Made by a program: the position numbers and the translations under genes. Positions 1 to 11,357 of a stretch of DNA of 64,000 nt are shown here, one piece after another (the first letter of the stretch is position 1; every line of letters begins with the position of its first letter). This DNA is from Methylococcales bacterium (lineage in GTDB: Bacteria > Pseudomonadota > Gammaproteobacteria > Methylococcales > Methylomonadaceae), in the NCBI GenBank assembly GCA_028715725.1, contig JAQURG010000001.1, positions 124,001-188,000 of the forward strand. The letters run 5' to 3'. Below the pieces are notes generated by a model that ran no database searches, was not told where the DNA came from, and saw nothing but the letters and a program-made list of their open reading frames with translations.

Positions 1-1113
1 CCTGCCGGCGAAGAAAACCTGCTCTATTATTACGGCCGCGGTGTCTATGTTTGTATCAGCCCATGGAATTTTCCCATTGCCATTTTTATCGGCCAGATAA
101 TAGCAGCGCTTGCCGCAGGCAATACTGTTATTGCCAAGCCGGCCAGCCAGACTTCATTGACTGCCATGTTCTGTATACAGTTGCTACATCAGGCAGGCAT
201 ACCTGAAACCGTATTACAATTTTTACCGGCAAGCGGCAGCATGACCGGACAATACTTATTGCCTGATCGCCGAGTCGCCGGCATAGCCCTTACGGGCTCT
301 ACGAAAACCGCACAATTTATAAATCGTCAGCTGGCCCATCATCATCAGGCTATTGTGCCGTTCATTGCTGAAACCGGCGGCCAAAACATCATGATTGCCG
401 ATAGCTCCGCTTTAGTGCAGCAACTGGTTCAGGACGCTGCTACCTCGGCTTTCAACAGCGCCGGACAACGCTGCTCCGCTTTGCGGGTACTCTTTGTGCA
501 ACGGGAAATCGCCGATAGAACCATAGAAATGCTAATAGGCGCGATGCAGGAACTTTCCATCGGCAATCCGGGCATTTATAAAACCGATATTGGCCCAGTC
601 ATAGACCAGGCAGCTCTTGGGCCATTAGTGAATCATCTTGAAGCAATGCGCCAACACGCAAAGGTGCTTTATCAACTGCCGTTAGACAATAGCGTTCGAT
701 ATGGCAGTTTCTTCCCGCCCAGCCTGATTGAAATAGAATCCTTTTCACAACTTACCCAGGAAATTTTCGGACCCATATTGCATGTGATTCGGTATCGTGC
801 ATCTGAGCTTGATCAAATTATTGCAGCCGTCAATGCTAGCGGTTATGGTTTAACGCTAGGCATACACACCCGCATGGATGCAACCATAAAAACTGTCTCT
901 CAAAATGTAAAAGTGGGTAATATTTATGTTAACCGTAATATGATTGGCGCTGTAGTTGGCGTTCAGCCCTTTGGCGGCATGGGGCTTTCGGGCAGCGGCC
1001 CAAAGGCCGGCGGCCCTGATTATCTGCGCCGTTTCGCTGTCGAGCAAACTCTGACAACCAATACCGCGGCCATTGGCGGCAATGCTTCTTTACTGGCAAG
1101 CGCATTGCACTAA
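1..1113 (+). CDS. putA: Bifunctional proline dehydrogenase / L-glutamate gamma-semialdehyde dehydrogenase, C-terminal part (5' truncated by window edge)
   Basis: Frame is open from base 1 (PAGEENLLYYYGRGVYVCISPWNFPIAIFIGQIIAALAAGNTVIAKPASQT...) into the 157..1113 ORF. Aldehyde dehydrogenase motifs (SPWNFPIAIF, GSTKTA, ETGGQN, SAGQRCSALR) and a PutA-like C-terminus (GPKAGGPDYLRRFAVEQTLTTNTAAIGGNASLL). Confidence 0.92.
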   Translation, partial: PAGEENLLYYYGRGVYVCISPWNFPIAIFIGQIIAALAAGNTVIAKPASQTSLTAMFCIQLLHQAGIPETVLQFLPASGSMTGQYLLPDRRVAGIALTGSTKTAQFINRQLAHHHQAIVPFIAETGGQNIMIADSSALVQQLVQDAATSAFNSAGQRCSALRVLFVQREIADRTIEMLIGAMQELSIGNPGIYKTDIGPVIDQAALGPLVNHLEAMRQHAKVLYQLPLDNSVRYGSFFPPSLIEIESFSQLTQEIFGPILHVIRYRASELDQIIAAVNASGYGLTLGIHTRMDATIKTVSQNVKVGNIYVNRNMIGAVVGVQPFGGMGLSGSGPKAGGPDYLRRFAVEQTLTTNTAAIGGNASLLASALH

Positions 1114-1163
1114 CGCTGATTCTGTATCTTGGCTTACTAACTACAATAACTTGTACTCTGCTT

Positions 1164-2024
1164 ATGCAAAACGATCTGTTATGTCTATATCCTAAATTTC
1201 GCGAAAATATCTCTGTTGAAGGCTTATATCTTGCCCATCAACTGCATAAATTGGGGACGACAGAGGAGGCTTTTGTCTATGCCAATTTTCTGTCCAGTCT
1301 TGATGGACGAATCGCCCTGGAAGATGTTGATCAAGGCTCATCTTATATTCCCAAACAGTTAAAAACGACCTCTGATTTCAGGCTGTTCATGGAATTACAT
1401 GCTCAAGCAGATTGCCTTATTACTCATGGTGGATATATGCGAACACTCAGCGAAGGAGGTTTGGGCAATATATTGCAGGTTAAAGATAAGGATCTTGCTG
1501 AATGGCGCCGGAATAACGGCTTAAAACCTCAACCGGCAGTCGTTATTGCCAGCGCAAGCCTGAATTTCCCATTTCATGAGAGCCTGCACGAACATCAGCA
1601 AACAGTTTATATTGCTACAGGAAAAAAAGCCGATCCGGATCGGATTCGCTACTGGCAAAATCAGGGACACCCTGTAATTATTACCGGTGAAGATAAGATG
1701 GTTCACGGCGCACCCTTAATTAGCGGGCTCACCAAACTGGGCTATAAAAACATTTATCTTATTGCAGGCCCGAAAATGCTGCATACAGTGATAAGGGAAA
1801 AGCAGTTATCGAGATTGTATCTGACGACTACCCATCAATTAATTGGCGGTCAAGATTTTCGCACTTTACTCACTGGATCTGAATTAGGATCGGAAGGAAG
1901 ATTGATGCTGGAAGAGTTGTATTATGAGCCGGACTCACCCATCGGCTCTGGCCAGTTTTTTATGCAATTCAGTCTGAATCCCTCGTTAATATCTGCAGAG
2001 CAGAAACCTGAAGTTAATCCTTGA
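1164..2024 (+). CDS. RibD C-terminal domain (dihydrofolate reductase-like) family protein
   Basis: 286-aa ORF with YANFLSSLDGRIA, DCLITHGGYMRTL, and a C-terminal fold resembling the RibD_C/DHFR-like reductases. Confidence 0.7.
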   Translation: MQNDLLCLYPKFRENISVEGLYLAHQLHKLGTTEEAFVYANFLSSLDGRIALEDVDQGSSYIPKQLKTTSDFRLFMELHAQADCLITHGGYMRTLSEGGLGNILQVKDKDLAEWRRNNGLKPQPAVVIASASLNFPFHESLHEHQQTVYIATGKKADPDRIRYWQNQGHPVIITGEDKMVHGAPLISGLTKLGYKNIYLIAGPKMLHTVIREKQLSRLYLTTTHQLIGGQDFRTLLTGSELGSEGRLMLEELYYEPDSPIGSGQFFMQFSLNPSLISAEQKPEVNP

Positions 2025-2233
2025 ATACTCAAATATGTGGAACTTCGGCAGAACGCCGGGTAAAGCAGGGCCTGGACTTTGCACAACCCCGGCTTTCTCA
2101 AGATTAAAACCTTCTTGATGAGCAATGCGGCTATCTCGAATGTCAGCTTCTACATTGTGGTAAATCAGAACAGACTGCTGCATCGAGTTAATCTATAATC
2201 ATACAAATTAAATATTTTTGCACAACATAAATT

Positions 2234-2473
2234 ATGGTAACTAAAACTAACGCTCCTCTGCCTGTTGAGGTTGAAGCAGGGGTAAGATACTCATGGTGCA
2301 GTTGTGGCTTCAGCCAAACAATGCCGTTATGCGATCATTCCCATAGAGAGCTTTCAGATAAAAAATCGGTTAAATTTATCGCTCAAGAAACCAAGACACT
2401 GTATTTATGCGGCTGCTCAGAAACCAAAACTCCTCCTTACTGTGACGGCAGCAATAACTGCAAGGAAATCTGA
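2234..2473 (+). CDS. CDGSH iron-sulfur domain protein (two CDGSH-type motifs)
   Basis: Two C-x-C-x(n)-P-x-C-D-x-S/H motifs: CSCGFSQTMPLCDHSH and CGCSETKTPPYCDGSN. Confidence 0.88.
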   Translation: MVTKTNAPLPVEVEAGVRYSWCSCGFSQTMPLCDHSHRELSDKKSVKFIAQETKTLYLCGCSETKTPPYCDGSNNCKEI

Positions 2474-2949
2474 TGGCTATAGAAATAGAACATAAATTTT
2501 TGCTGGCAAATGATGACTGGCGACAACATGTAAAAAGCTCAGTTAAATACCGGCAGGGCTATTTAAGCTCACAAGCAAGCAGCTCTATCAGGATCAGGAT
2601 AAGCGATGAACATGCCTGGCTCAATATTAAAAGCGCCACGATAGGCAATCATAGGCATGAATACGAATATGATATCCCGCTAGCTGATGCCAACGAAATC
2701 ATCAATAATCTATGCAGAAAGCCATTAATAGAAAAAACCCGTAATTTTGTCATTGATAATGGCAATACCTGGGAAATAGATGAATTCAATGGCGACAATC
2801 AGGGATTATGTATCGCAGAAATTGAGCTATCGGAAATCGGCAAGGCTTTTGTAAAACCAGACTGGCTAGGTGAAGAAGTGACTCACGATATGCGTTATTA
2901 TAACAATAATCTTGCCATTCACCCTTATTCAGAATGGAAAAATAATTAA
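2473..2949 (+). CDS. CYTH domain protein (short triphosphate tunnel metalloenzyme-like)
   Basis: N-terminal EIEHKFLL (ExExK signature), R-x-R (SIRIRIS), EYEYDIP, EIDEF, IAEIEL strands typical of CYTH proteins. ATG overlaps the preceding TGA. Confidence 0.87.
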   Translation: MAIEIEHKFLLANDDWRQHVKSSVKYRQGYLSSQASSSIRIRISDEHAWLNIKSATIGNHRHEYEYDIPLADANEIINNLCRKPLIEKTRNFVIDNGNTWEIDEFNGDNQGLCIAEIELSEIGKAFVKPDWLGEEVTHDMRYYNNNLAIHPYSEWKNN

Positions 2950-2999
2950 TATCTCATATACCTATTGCTCCTTTCGGCATTTTACTCTATATTTGCCGT

Positions 3000-3689
3000 A
3001 TGAAAAAAACAACTTTTGTTGCATTACTGCTACTATGTTCACCTTGTTTTGCAGAGGACAATCTTAAAGACTCCTTGCTAAGCATCGAGTCCGAATGGGC
3101 GACCACTTACTACAGCACTTCCAAACAAAATCCGGGGGCCGCATACAGTCGACTGTATGACAAGACTGTAAAACTGGCACAAGAATTTCCTGAAAGTGCT
3201 GAACCATTAATCTGGGAAGCCATTATCAAGGCAACGAATGCAGATCACCAGGATCCGGTTTCTGCACTTGAAGCCGTTCATGAAGCTCGCGACTTATTGC
3301 TTAGAGCAATTGAAATTAATCCTCAAGCAATGGACGGGGCCGGCTACGTTACTTTAGGCACACTTTATTTTATGACGCCAAAATGGCCTATTGCTTTTGG
3401 CGATGATGCCGCTGCAAAAAAAATGCTCCAAACTGCCCTGAAAATTAATCCGGACGGTATTGATGCAAACTATTACTATGCAAGCTACCTGTTAGCTAAT
3501 AATAAACTTGAAGATGCTGTAAAATATTTGGAACGCGCACTAACTGCGCCAGCAAGAACAGGGCAGCTTTATTCTGATAACCAACTTAAAGAAGAAGCAA
3601 AACTTGCCCTGGAACAAACCAAAGAGCAAAAGATTAACCGCTCAAAAAGCCTATTTGCATCCTTATTTAATTCAAAAAGTACACGATAA
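3000..3689 (+). CDS. Secreted/periplasmic TPR-repeat protein
   Basis: Signal-peptide-like N-terminus (MKKTTFVALLLLCSPCFA). Helical TPR-like segments (EAVHEARDLLLRAIEINPQA, AKKMLQTALKINPDGIDANYYYASYLLANNKLEDAVKYLERAL). Confidence 0.7.
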   Translation: MKKTTFVALLLLCSPCFAEDNLKDSLLSIESEWATTYYSTSKQNPGAAYSRLYDKTVKLAQEFPESAEPLIWEAIIKATNADHQDPVSALEAVHEARDLLLRAIEINPQAMDGAGYVTLGTLYFMTPKWPIAFGDDAAAKKMLQTALKINPDGIDANYYYASYLLANNKLEDAVKYLERALTAPARTGQLYSDNQLKEEAKLALEQTKEQKINRSKSLFASLFNSKSTR

Positions 3690-3715
3690 ATTTTAACTTA
3701 ATCATAAATAAATGA

Positions 3716-3763
3716 TAACTTGGTATTTTATGAGCTTTTCCTTTCTGCTAATATACCAAGTTA
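3716..3763. repeat. 11-bp perfect inverted repeat upstream of fdxA (TAACTTGGTAT / ATACCAAGTTA)
   Basis: Arms 3716-3726 and 3753-3763 are exact reverse complements with a 26-nt spacer. Confidence 0.7.
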
Positions 3764-3799
3764 ACAAATAACATTCACTATTCTTTCCTGGTAATAATT

Positions 3800-4123
3800 A
3801 TGACTTTTGTAGTCACTGAAAACTGTATTAAATGTAAATTTACTGATTGTGTCGATGTATGCCCGGTCGACTGCTTTCGTGAAGGACCTAATTTTTTAGT
3901 TATTGATCCGGATGAGTGCATTGATTGCACATTATGTGAGCCAGAATGCCCAGCGAATGCCATTTTTGCAGAAGATGAAGTACCGGAAGGACAAGAAATA
4001 TTCATCAAATTAAATGCAGAACTGTCAAAAGGATGGCCGGTCATTACAGATGTCAAAACACCACTGCCGGATGCGGATGAGTGGAATGGCAAAGAAGACA
4101 AAGCAAAATTCTTGGAAAAATAA
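3800..4123 (+). CDS. fdxA: 7Fe-8S type ferredoxin
   Basis: [26 protein letters not shown]...[16 protein letters not shown], typical of the FdxA seven-iron ferredoxin family. Confidence 0.95.
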   Translation: MTFVVTENCIKCKFTDCVDVCPVDCFREGPNFLVIDPDECIDCTLCEPECPANAIFAEDEVPEGQEIFIKLNAELSKGWPVITDVKTPLPDADEWNGKEDKAKFLEK

Positions 4124-4160
4124 GCAATCCGTTTTCTTCCGATAACAAAGAATGGAACAC

Positions 4161-4190
4161 AAAAAAGCCGGGGTTACCCGGCTTTTTATT
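4161..4190. terminator. Bidirectional rho-independent terminator between convergent fdxA and rplQ
   Basis: aaaaaaGCCGGGgttaCCCGGCttttta: GC-rich stem with A-run 5' and T-run 3'. Confidence 0.88.
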
Positions 4191-4208
4191 ATAAGTAATT
4201 CAAGAATG

Positions 4209-4571
4209 CTATTCCGGTCTGTCAACCAACTCGACATAGGCCATAGGAGCATCATCGCCAGCTCTAAAGCCGCATTTCATTATACGCAAATAACCGCCTG
4301 CTCTGTTTTTGTAACGCGGACCCAACTCATTGAAGAGCTTAGTCACGACCTTACGATCACGCAGTCTTGCAAATGCGAGCCGTCTTTTAGCCACGCTATC
4401 TTCTTTAGATAAAGTAATCAATGGCTCAGCAAAACTTCTTAATTCTTTTGCTTTAGGCAAAGTCGTTCTAATTAGTTCATGCTCAAATAATGAACTCGCC
4501 ATGTTACTGAACAGCGCCTTACGGTGACTGCTATTTATATTGAATTTTCTACCTGATTTACGATGTCTCAT
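4209..4571 (-). CDS. rplQ: 50S ribosomal protein L17
   Basis: [45 protein letters not shown]. Confidence 0.97.
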   Translation of the reverse strand: MRHRKSGRKFNINSSHRKALFSNMASSLFEHELIRTTLPKAKELRSFAEPLITLSKEDSVAKRRLAFARLRDRKVVTKLFNELGPRYKNRAGGYLRIMKCGFRAGDDAPMAYVELVDRPE

Positions 4572-4589
4572 TGTGAAAATGACCTAATG

Positions 4590-5603
4590 TTAATGAGTTG
4601 CTGTATGAGATTGATCGGCAAGACTGTCTGGCGGCCAATTTTCCAGGCGCATACCCAGTGACAATCCTTTCAGCGCCAAAATATCCTTAATTTCTGTCAA
4701 TGACTTTTTGCCGAGGTTTGGTGTCTTTAATAATTCAACCTCAGTTCGCTGAATCAGATCCCCAATGTAAAATATATTTTCAGCTTTCAAACAATTAGCA
4801 GAACGAACTGTTAATTCGAGATCATCAACCGGCCGCAGTAAAACAGGCTCAAACGGGGACTCTTCTACTTTATGCACTTCATTATCAGGCTGAGGCTTTA
4901 CTTTTTCAAAATCAACAAAAACGGAAAGCTGATCATGAAGTATCGTAGCCGCAAGTTTAATCGTTTCTTCCGGTTCAACTGTTCCGTTCGTTTCGAGCTC
5001 AATAATTAACTTGTCGAGGTTTGTACGCTGTTCAACACGCGTACTTTCAACGTGATAAGCAACCTTGACAATCGGGCTAAAAGAAGCGTCCAACTGGAGC
5101 GCGCCAACTACCAGATTCTGCTCACTTGATTTACGAAGGCTGACAGGTTCGTAGCCTCTTCCTCTACGGACCCTGATTTTCATATTTAACACCCCGGCTT
5201 GAGTTAAATTGGCGATCACCAGATCAGGGTTAATAATTTCAACATCATGGGGCAGATCTATATCTGCCGCAATAACACAACCAGCGCCATTTTTTACAAG
5301 CGTCAGTTCAACCTCATCTTTTGAATGAAGCACTACTGCCAATTTTTTCAAATTCAGTAAAATATCAATGACGTCTTCATGAACACCTTCTATTGTTGTG
5401 TATTCATGGAGAACACCTTTAATCTCCACATCAGTAACTGCACAACCCGGAATTGTAGATAATAAAACACGTCTTAATGCATTACCTAAAGAATGACCAA
5501 AGCCTCGCTCAAGAGGCTCTATAATAATTCGGGAATGATTAGGTGATTTGCTTACTACCTCGACAAGTCGAGGTTTTAATAATCCAGAAATAGAATTCTG
5601 CAT
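4590..5603 (-). CDS. rpoA: DNA-directed RNA polymerase subunit alpha
   Basis: [16 protein letters not shown]...[27 protein letters not shown]; alpha-CTD ...[46 protein letters not shown]. Confidence 0.98.
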   Translation of the reverse strand: MQNSISGLLKPRLVEVVSKSPNHSRIIIEPLERGFGHSLGNALRRVLLSTIPGCAVTDVEIKGVLHEYTTIEGVHEDVIDILLNLKKLAVVLHSKDEVELTLVKNGAGCVIAADIDLPHDVEIINPDLVIANLTQAGVLNMKIRVRRGRGYEPVSLRKSSEQNLVVGALQLDASFSPIVKVAYHVESTRVEQRTNLDKLIIELETNGTVEPEETIKLAATILHDQLSVFVDFEKVKPQPDNEVHKVEESPFEPVLLRPVDDLELTVRSANCLKAENIFYIGDLIQRTEVELLKTPNLGKKSLTEIKDILALKGLSLGMRLENWPPDSLADQSHTATH

Positions 5604-5623
5604 TTATACCCCTCAATCAACAA

Positions 5624-6244
5624 TTATTTAGAGTAAAGCTCAACAACCAGCTGCTCGTTGATATCACTACCCAGATCAACACGATCAGGTAGTGAATTAA
5701 ATGTGCCAGACATCGTTTTTGAGTTAACATCGACCCAGGATGGGAAGCCATATTGCTCAGCTACTGTTAAAGCATCAACTATTCTTTGTTGTTTTTTTGC
5801 TTTTTCTCTAATCGTCAAAACATCCCCAGGCGCAACCTGATAAGAAGGCACATTGATAAGAGCATCGTTTACTTTAATAGATTTATGGCAAACTAACTGT
5901 CTTGCCTCTGCTCTGGTTGAAGCAAAACCCATACGGTAAACAACATTATCTAACCTCGACTCAAGAAGATTCAACAGACTTTCACCTGTGGCGCCTTTCT
6001 TCATATCAGCAGTCTTATAGTAATTTCTGAATTGTCTTTCCAATATTCCATAGATCCTGCGCAACCGTTGCTTGGCTCTTAACTGCAATGCATAGTCAGA
6101 GCTTCTTGTACGCTTAGTGCCATGCTGACCAGGTCGTTGATCTAATTTACATTTATTTTCTAAAGACTTTCCTCTGCTTTTCAAAAACAGATCAGTCCCT
6201 TCTCTTCGACTTAACTTACAAGTAGGTCCAAGATATCTTGCCAT
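5624..6244 (-). CDS. rpsD: 30S ribosomal protein S4
   Basis: [25 protein letters not shown]...; S4 domain present. Confidence 0.98.
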   Translation of the reverse strand: MARYLGPTCKLSRREGTDLFLKSRGKSLENKCKLDQRPGQHGTKRTRSSDYALQLRAKQRLRRIYGILERQFRNYYKTADMKKGATGESLLNLLESRLDNVVYRMGFASTRAEARQLVCHKSIKVNDALINVPSYQVAPGDVLTIREKAKKQQRIVDALTVAEQYGFPSWVDVNSKTMSGTFNSLPDRVDLGSDINEQLVVELYSK

Positions 6245-6262
6245 GATACTACTCCAGATTCT

Positions 6263-6649
6263 TTATACGCGGCGTTTCTTAGGTGGACGGCATCCATTAT
6301 GAGGAATGGGCGTCACATCAACGATATTATTAATTTTAAATCCCAGATTATTGAGCGAGCGCACTGCTGACTCACGGCCAGGACCAGGACCTTTAATCAT
6401 AACGTCAAGATTTTTCATTCCAAATTCTTGAGCAACTATACCTGCCTTTTCGGCTGCAACCTGCGCAGCAAATGGAGTACTTTTTCTTGACCCACGGAAG
6501 CCTGAACCGCCTGATGTGGCCCAAGAAAGAGCATTACCTTTTCTATCAGTAATAGTTATGATTGTGTTATTGAATGAAGCATGAACATGCACAATGCCGT
6601 CAGCGACTTCTTTTTTTATACGTTTTCTGGAACGATTTGGACTAGCCAT
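6263..6649 (-). CDS. rpsK: 30S ribosomal protein S11
   Basis: [31 protein letters not shown]...[10 protein letters not shown]. Confidence 0.98.
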   Translation of the reverse strand: MASPNRSRKRIKKEVADGIVHVHASFNNTIITITDRKGNALSWATSGGSGFRGSRKSTPFAAQVAAEKAGIVAQEFGMKNLDVMIKGPGPGRESAVRSLNNLGFKINNIVDVTPIPHNGCRPPKKRRV

Positions 6650-6673
6650 TACTTCGACCTCTAAAGGAATATC

Positions 6674-7030
6674 TTATTTTCTAATTGGTTTACGTGGACC
6701 TTTACGAGTGCGAGCATTTGTTCTCGTTCTCTGACCTCTCAACGGCAAACCTCGACGATGTCTAATCCCGCGATAGCAGCCCAGATCCATCAAACGCTTG
6801 ATATTCATTGAAACTTCACGGCGCAGATCACCTTCCACTGTCATCTTGGAAACCACATTTCGGATAGATTCCAGTTGCTCTTCAGTCAGTTCTTTTATCT
6901 TAATAGAGGGTTCAATACCCACCTTAACGCAAATTTCACTTGCAGTTTGACGACCAATCCCATAAATAGCTGTTAATGCTATTACTGCATGCTTCTGGTC
7001 TGGTACATTTATCCCGGCAATACGTGCCAT
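6674..7030 (-). CDS. rpsM: 30S ribosomal protein S13
   Basis: [30 protein letters not shown]...[26 protein letters not shown]. Confidence 0.98.
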   Translation of the reverse strand: MARIAGINVPDQKHAVIALTAIYGIGRQTASEICVKVGIEPSIKIKELTEEQLESIRNVVSKMTVEGDLRREVSMNIKRLMDLGCYRGIRHRRGLPLRGQRTRTNARTRKGPRKPIRK

Positions 7031-7106
7031 TCAGATACTCCCCTGAGTAGTATTCTACAGTTAAGCGCCGAATTATAGCATTGCAGTAATTATGGCGCAA
7101 CAAATT

Positions 7107-7220
7107 TTAACCTTGTCGTTGTTTATGTCTTCCGTCTACACAAATAACTCTAACAACACCATTTCTTTTTACAACTTTGCAATTTCTACAAATCTTTTTT
7201 ACAGAAGCACGAACTTTCAC
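7107..7220 (-). CDS. rpmJ: 50S ribosomal protein L36 (37 aa, GTG start; below the ORF-track cutoff)
   Basis: Manual translation of the - strand gives (V/M)[36 protein letters not shown]. Zinc-binding CxxC form, located between secY and rpsM as expected. Confidence 0.95.
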   Translation of the reverse strand: MKVRASVKKICRNCKVVKRNGVVRVICVDGRHKQRQG

Positions 7221-7252
7221 TGCTAACTCCTAATGTGTTCTTATGCAATAAA

Positions 7253-8575
7253 TTATTTTTTCAGATTGGCTTTTTTCATCAAGCCTTCATACTGTTGGGA
7301 CATGACATGGGTTTGCATTTGAGAAATGAAATCCATAACAACTACTACAATAATCAGTAAAGAAGTTCCGCCAAAATAAAAAGGTACGTTCCAATAAACT
7401 ATTAAAAACTCGGGCAACAAACATACCAGGGTAATATAGAAGGCACCAATCAATGTTAATCGGGTCATCACTTTATCAATATAAGAACTGGTTTGAAGAC
7501 CAGGTCTGATACCGGGAAGGAATGCACCGGATTTTTTAAGATTTTCGGCCGTTTCTTTTGAATTAAATACTAATGCTGTATAGAAAAAGCAAAAGAATAT
7601 AATAGCCGTTGCATAAATCATTACATAAATCGGTTGACCCGGCGACAACATAGTTGCAATATCCTGAAGCCAAGTAAATCCTTCACTATTACCAAACCAG
7701 CCAGCAATAGTTGCAGGAAATAAAATAATACTGGAAGCGAAAATGGGTGGAATAACTCCGGCCATATTAAGCTTTAAAGGTAAAAAGCTGCTTTGTCCGC
7801 CGTATAGCTTTCGACCTTGCTGTCTTTTAGGATAATTAATCAGTATCCTTCTTTGCCCTCTTTCGACAAAAACGACCAGGGCAGTCACAGAAATCGACAG
7901 CAGGAATAATAAAATTATAAATCCGCCGTTCATTTCACCAGTTCTGGCCAACTCCAATGTTCCACCAATCGCTTTGGGCAAACCTGAAACGATACCGGCA
8001 AAGATAATCATCGAAATACCGTTACCAATTCCTCTCTCAGTAACTTGTTCACCAAGCCACATCAGAAAAACGGTACCGGTAACCAATGTTATCGCCGTAA
8101 TGGCGATAAATCCGACTCCGGGATTCAATACCACAGAAAGACCGCCTGCAGTTTGATTTTGCAAGGCCAGAGATATACCGATAGCCTGAAAAGTTGCTAA
8201 AACAACTGTGCCATAACGCGTATATTGAGAAATCTTGCGCCTGCCGGACTCACCTTCTTTTTTCATCTGCTCCATGGCCGGAATAACGACCGTCATTAAT
8301 TGCATGATAATTGAAGCAGAGATATAAGGCATGATACCAAGAGCAAAGATACTTAAGCGCATCAAAGCGCCCCCGGAAAACATATTAAACATGTCCAGGA
8401 TTGAGCCGCTTTGTTGCTCGAACATAACCGCAAGTGCCTTTGGATCAATGCCGGGAACAGGAATGTGCGAGCCAATCCTGTAGACAAATAGAGCTCCCAG
8501 CACGAAAAGCAGTCTTGATTTTAGCTCCGATAAACCGCCGGCTTTTCCGGCTATGTTAGCTCTTGGTGTATTCAC
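7253..8575 (-). CDS. secY: Preprotein translocase subunit SecY
   Basis: 440-aa multi-TM protein, [32 protein letters not shown]... GTG start directly after the rplO stop. Confidence 0.98.
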   Translation of the reverse strand: MNTPRANIAGKAGGLSELKSRLLFVLGALFVYRIGSHIPVPGIDPKALAVMFEQQSGSILDMFNMFSGGALMRLSIFALGIMPYISASIIMQLMTVVIPAMEQMKKEGESGRRKISQYTRYGTVVLATFQAIGISLALQNQTAGGLSVVLNPGVGFIAITAITLVTGTVFLMWLGEQVTERGIGNGISMIIFAGIVSGLPKAIGGTLELARTGEMNGGFIILLFLLSISVTALVVFVERGQRRILINYPKRQQGRKLYGGQSSFLPLKLNMAGVIPPIFASSIILFPATIAGWFGNSEGFTWLQDIATMLSPGQPIYVMIYATAIIFFCFFYTALVFNSKETAENLKKSGAFLPGIRPGLQTSSYIDKVMTRLTLIGAFYITLVCLLPEFLIVYWNVPFYFGGTSLLIIVVVVMDFISQMQTHVMSQQYEGLMKKANLKK

Positions 8576-9010
8576 TTAAGCCTCTACTTTGCCGCCAGCA
8601 GCTTCAATGGATGCTTTTGCTCCGCTTGTAACTTTAATGCCTTTTATAGTGACTGCTTTATTGACCGCACCTGATTGGATAATCTTTGCTGTTTTGGTAA
8701 AAACAGGCACTATGTTCGCATCAATCAAAGTCTTTAAGTCAATTATTTCAGTCGCTAACAGATTCAGCTCACTCAAGCGTACTTCTGATGAATATTTGCT
8801 GGATTGTGACGTAAACCCAATTTTTGGCAAACGGCGTTGTAAAGGCATTTGTCCGCCTTCAAAACCGACTTTATGAAAACCGCCGCTACGTGCTTTTTGG
8901 CCTTTATGTCCTTTGCCACATGTTTTACCCAGCGTACAGCCGATACCACGGCCCAGACGCTTAGACTTTTTGCGAGACCCTTCGCTAGCCTGAATAGTAT
9001 TTAGAAACAT
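8576..9010 (-). CDS. rplO: 50S ribosomal protein L15
   Basis: [25 protein letters not shown]...[17 protein letters not shown]. Confidence 0.97.
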   Translation of the reverse strand: MFLNTIQASEGSRKKSKRLGRGIGCTLGKTCGKGHKGQKARSGGFHKVGFEGGQMPLQRRLPKIGFTSQSSKYSSEVRLSELNLLATEIIDLKTLIDANIVPVFTKTAKIIQSGAVNKAVTIKGIKVTSGAKASIEAAGGKVEA

Positions 9011-9195
9011 TACACTTCCTCGACTTTTAGCATGTATGATATTTTATTTATCATACCTCTGTTTTCAGGGGTATTGAGGACCTGGACAGTCTGGTTAATC
9101 TTGCGCAAACCCAAACCCTTCAAACAGGCTTGATGACGTGGTAAACGCCCAAACTTGCTTTTTGTCATCGTAATACTCAATTTAGTATCTGCCAT
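9010..9195 (-). CDS. rpmD: 50S ribosomal protein L30
   Basis: [56 protein letters not shown]. Confidence 0.96.
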   Translation of the reverse strand: MADTKLSITMTKSKFGRLPRHQACLKGLGLRKINQTVQVLNTPENRGMINKISYMLKVEEV

Positions 9196-9200
9196 TGCAA

Positions 9201-9707
9201 TTATCCGATAATCTGTTCAACTGATAAGCCGCGCTTGGCAGCTATCTGGTTTGCATTACGCATGCTGGTAAGACCATTAATTGTCGCTCTGACAACATTT
9301 ATAGGATTACTCGTCCCAATACACTTTGCCAATACATTATGTACACCGACCACTTCGAATACCGCTCTCATAGCGCCACCGGCGATAATGCCAGTACCTT
9401 CAGAAGCGGGCTGCATATAGACTTTTGCAGCGCCGGTTGTATTCATGATCGGGTATTGTAGAGTATCGCCTTTAAGCGATACCTTGCGCATGTTTTTACG
9501 GGCTTGTTCCAAAGACTTTTGAATCGCGATGGGTACTTCACGAGCTTTGCTGACACCATAGCCAACTCGCCCCTCACCATCACCGACTACCGTCAGCGCA
9601 GTAAAACCAAATACTCTACCGCCTTTTACCACTTTTGCCACGCGTCTTACATTGACTAATTTTTCTTGCAGTCCGTCTGTACTGCCTTGAGCAGGTGCTG
9701 TCGCCAT
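9201..9707 (-). CDS. rpsE: 30S ribosomal protein S5
   Basis: [47 protein letters not shown]. Confidence 0.98.
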   Translation of the reverse strand: MATAPAQGSTDGLQEKLVNVRRVAKVVKGGRVFGFTALTVVGDGEGRVGYGVSKAREVPIAIQKSLEQARKNMRKVSLKGDTLQYPIMNTTGAAKVYMQPASEGTGIIAGGAMRAVFEVVGVHNVLAKCIGTSNPINVVRATINGLTSMRNANQIAAKRGLSVEQIIG

Positions 9708-9716
9708 TTTATTCTC

Positions 9717-10073
9717 CTAAAATTTTAAGCCGGCTTCACGAGCGGCATCTGCTAAAGCTTTAACGCGACCATGGTATTTAAAGCCAGACCGATCAAATGC
9801 AACTTCTGTCACACCAGCAGCAATTGCTTTTTGTGCAATCCACTTTCCAACTTCAGCAGCAGCTTCTATATTACTGGTATTTTTCAGGTTTGCCTTAATT
9901 GCGGCCTGGGTAGTAGAAGCGCTAGCAAGCGTCGAATTTCCGTCGTTACTGATCACTTGTGCATAGATATGCTGTGAAGTTTTGTGAATAGACAAACGCG
10001 TCACACTTAATTTTTTAATCTTGCTACGCAGTTTTAATGCGCGCTTCATACGGGATTGTTTCTTTTCCATCAC
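9717..10073 (-). CDS. rplR: 50S ribosomal protein L18
   Basis: [16 protein letters not shown]...[26 protein letters not shown]. Confidence 0.97.
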   Translation of the reverse strand: MMEKKQSRMKRALKLRSKIKKLSVTRLSIHKTSQHIYAQVISNDGNSTLASASTTQAAIKANLKNTSNIEAAAEVGKWIAQKAIAAGVTEVAFDRSGFKYHGRVKALADAAREAGLKF

Positions 10074-10079
10074 TTCACC

Positions 10080-10613
10080 TTACTTTTTCTTGGCTTCTTT
10101 TCTTACCACATGCTCTTCAGCATATCTTACGCCTTTGCCTTTATAAGGCTCTGGCGGACGATAAGCTCTGATCTTTGCAGCAACCTGACCTACTTGCTGT
10201 TTATCACTTCCTCTTACAACTATTTCAGTTTGAGTTGGTGTTTCAACTGTAATTCCGGCAGGCACTTCAAAATCTACAGGATGAGAAAAACCAAGTGTAA
10301 GATTTAAAATATTTTCTTTTGCCTGGGCTCTGTAGCCTACACCAATCAGTGTCAGCTTTTTCTCAAAACCCGCAGATACACCGGTAACCATGTTACTTAC
10401 GATAGCTCTAGCAGTACCTGCTTGAGCAGTGGCATTTTTATCATCCCTATTCCACTGCATGGATATTACGTTATCGGTAATATCGACATTGATAGCTGGG
10501 TTAAAATTGAATGATAACTGACCTTTACTGCCTTTTACGGTCATATTGTTACCCTCTAGCTTGATATCCACACCATTTGGGATAGTAACCGGGGCTTTAG
10601 CAATTCTTGACAT
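10080..10613 (-). CDS. rplF: 50S ribosomal protein L6
   Basis: [31 protein letters not shown]...[21 protein letters not shown]. Confidence 0.98.
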   Translation of the reverse strand: MSRIAKAPVTIPNGVDIKLEGNNMTVKGSKGQLSFNFNPAINVDITDNVISMQWNRDDKNATAQAGTARAIVSNMVTGVSAGFEKKLTLIGVGYRAQAKENILNLTLGFSHPVDFEVPAGITVETPTQTEIVVRGSDKQQVGQVAAKIRAYRPPEPYKGKGVRYAEEHVVRKEAKKK

Positions 10614-10625
10614 AACTCGCCTACT

Positions 10626-11021
10626 TTAGCAAACAGTACAAATAACTTCGCCGCCATGTCCAATGGCACGAGCGGCTCTATCAGTCATCACACCATTCGA
10701 TGTTGATACGATAGCAATCCCTAACCCGCCAAGAACTTTTGGCAATTCGTCTTTAGATTTATAAATACGTAAACCAGGTCTACTAACCCTTTTTATGCTT
10801 TCAATTACAGGCATACCTTTGAAGTACTTTAACTCAATAGTCATTTCGGTATGGCTACCGGTTGTTTCTGTGCTGAAATCGGTTATGTAACCTTCTTCTT
10901 TAAGTACCTTGGCTATCGATACTTTTAATTTTGACGAAGGTTGCTTAATATTCTTTTTACCTGCAGATTGACCGTTTCTTATACGGGTCAGCATATCTGC
11001 AACTGGATCTGTCATACTCAT
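10626..11021 (-). CDS. rpsH: 30S ribosomal protein S8
   Basis: [23 protein letters not shown]...[33 protein letters not shown]. Confidence 0.98.
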   Translation of the reverse strand: MSMTDPVADMLTRIRNGQSAGKKNIKQPSSKLKVSIAKVLKEEGYITDFSTETTGSHTEMTIELKYFKGMPVIESIKRVSRPGLRIYKSKDELPKVLGGLGIAIVSTSNGVMTDRAARAIGHGGEVICTVC

Positions 11022-11039
11022 TTTTTACTCTCCAACCTA

Positions 11040-11345
11040 TTACCAACTAGCCTTCACTACGCCAGGCACATCACCACGCATGGTTGCTTCTCTTAGTTTA
11101 TTCCGACTAAGGCCAAACTTGCGGTAATATCCATGTGGACGCCCCGTTAAACTACAACGGTTACGCACCCGTGTAACGCTGGAGTCCCTTGGTAATTTTT
11201 GAAGCTGTAACTGAGCAGTTTCTTTGTCTTCAAATGTTGCGTTTGGGTCTCTGATAATTTCTTTTAAAGATTTACGTTTGACATCGTATTTTTTTACTAA
11301 CTTTTTGCGCTTGTCTTCACGCGCAATCATTGATTTTTTTGCCAT
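11040..11345 (-). CDS. rpsN: 30S ribosomal protein S14 (non-zinc form)
   Basis: [31 protein letters not shown]...[39 protein letters not shown]. Confidence 0.97.
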   Translation of the reverse strand: MAKKSMIAREDKRKKLVKKYDVKRKSLKEIIRDPNATFEDKETAQLQLQKLPRDSSVTRVRNRCSLTGRPHGYYRKFGLSRNKLREATMRGDVPGVVKASW

Positions 11346-11357
11346 GTGGACGCCGCC

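Noticed and set aside
1986-2183. - strand ORFs 1922..2125 and 1986..2183 across the 3' end of the RibD_C gene and its downstream gap
   Set aside because: Short, mutually overlapping in different frames, no recognisable domain; overlap a supported + strand CDS. Could be a gene relic but nothing in the sequence demonstrates it.
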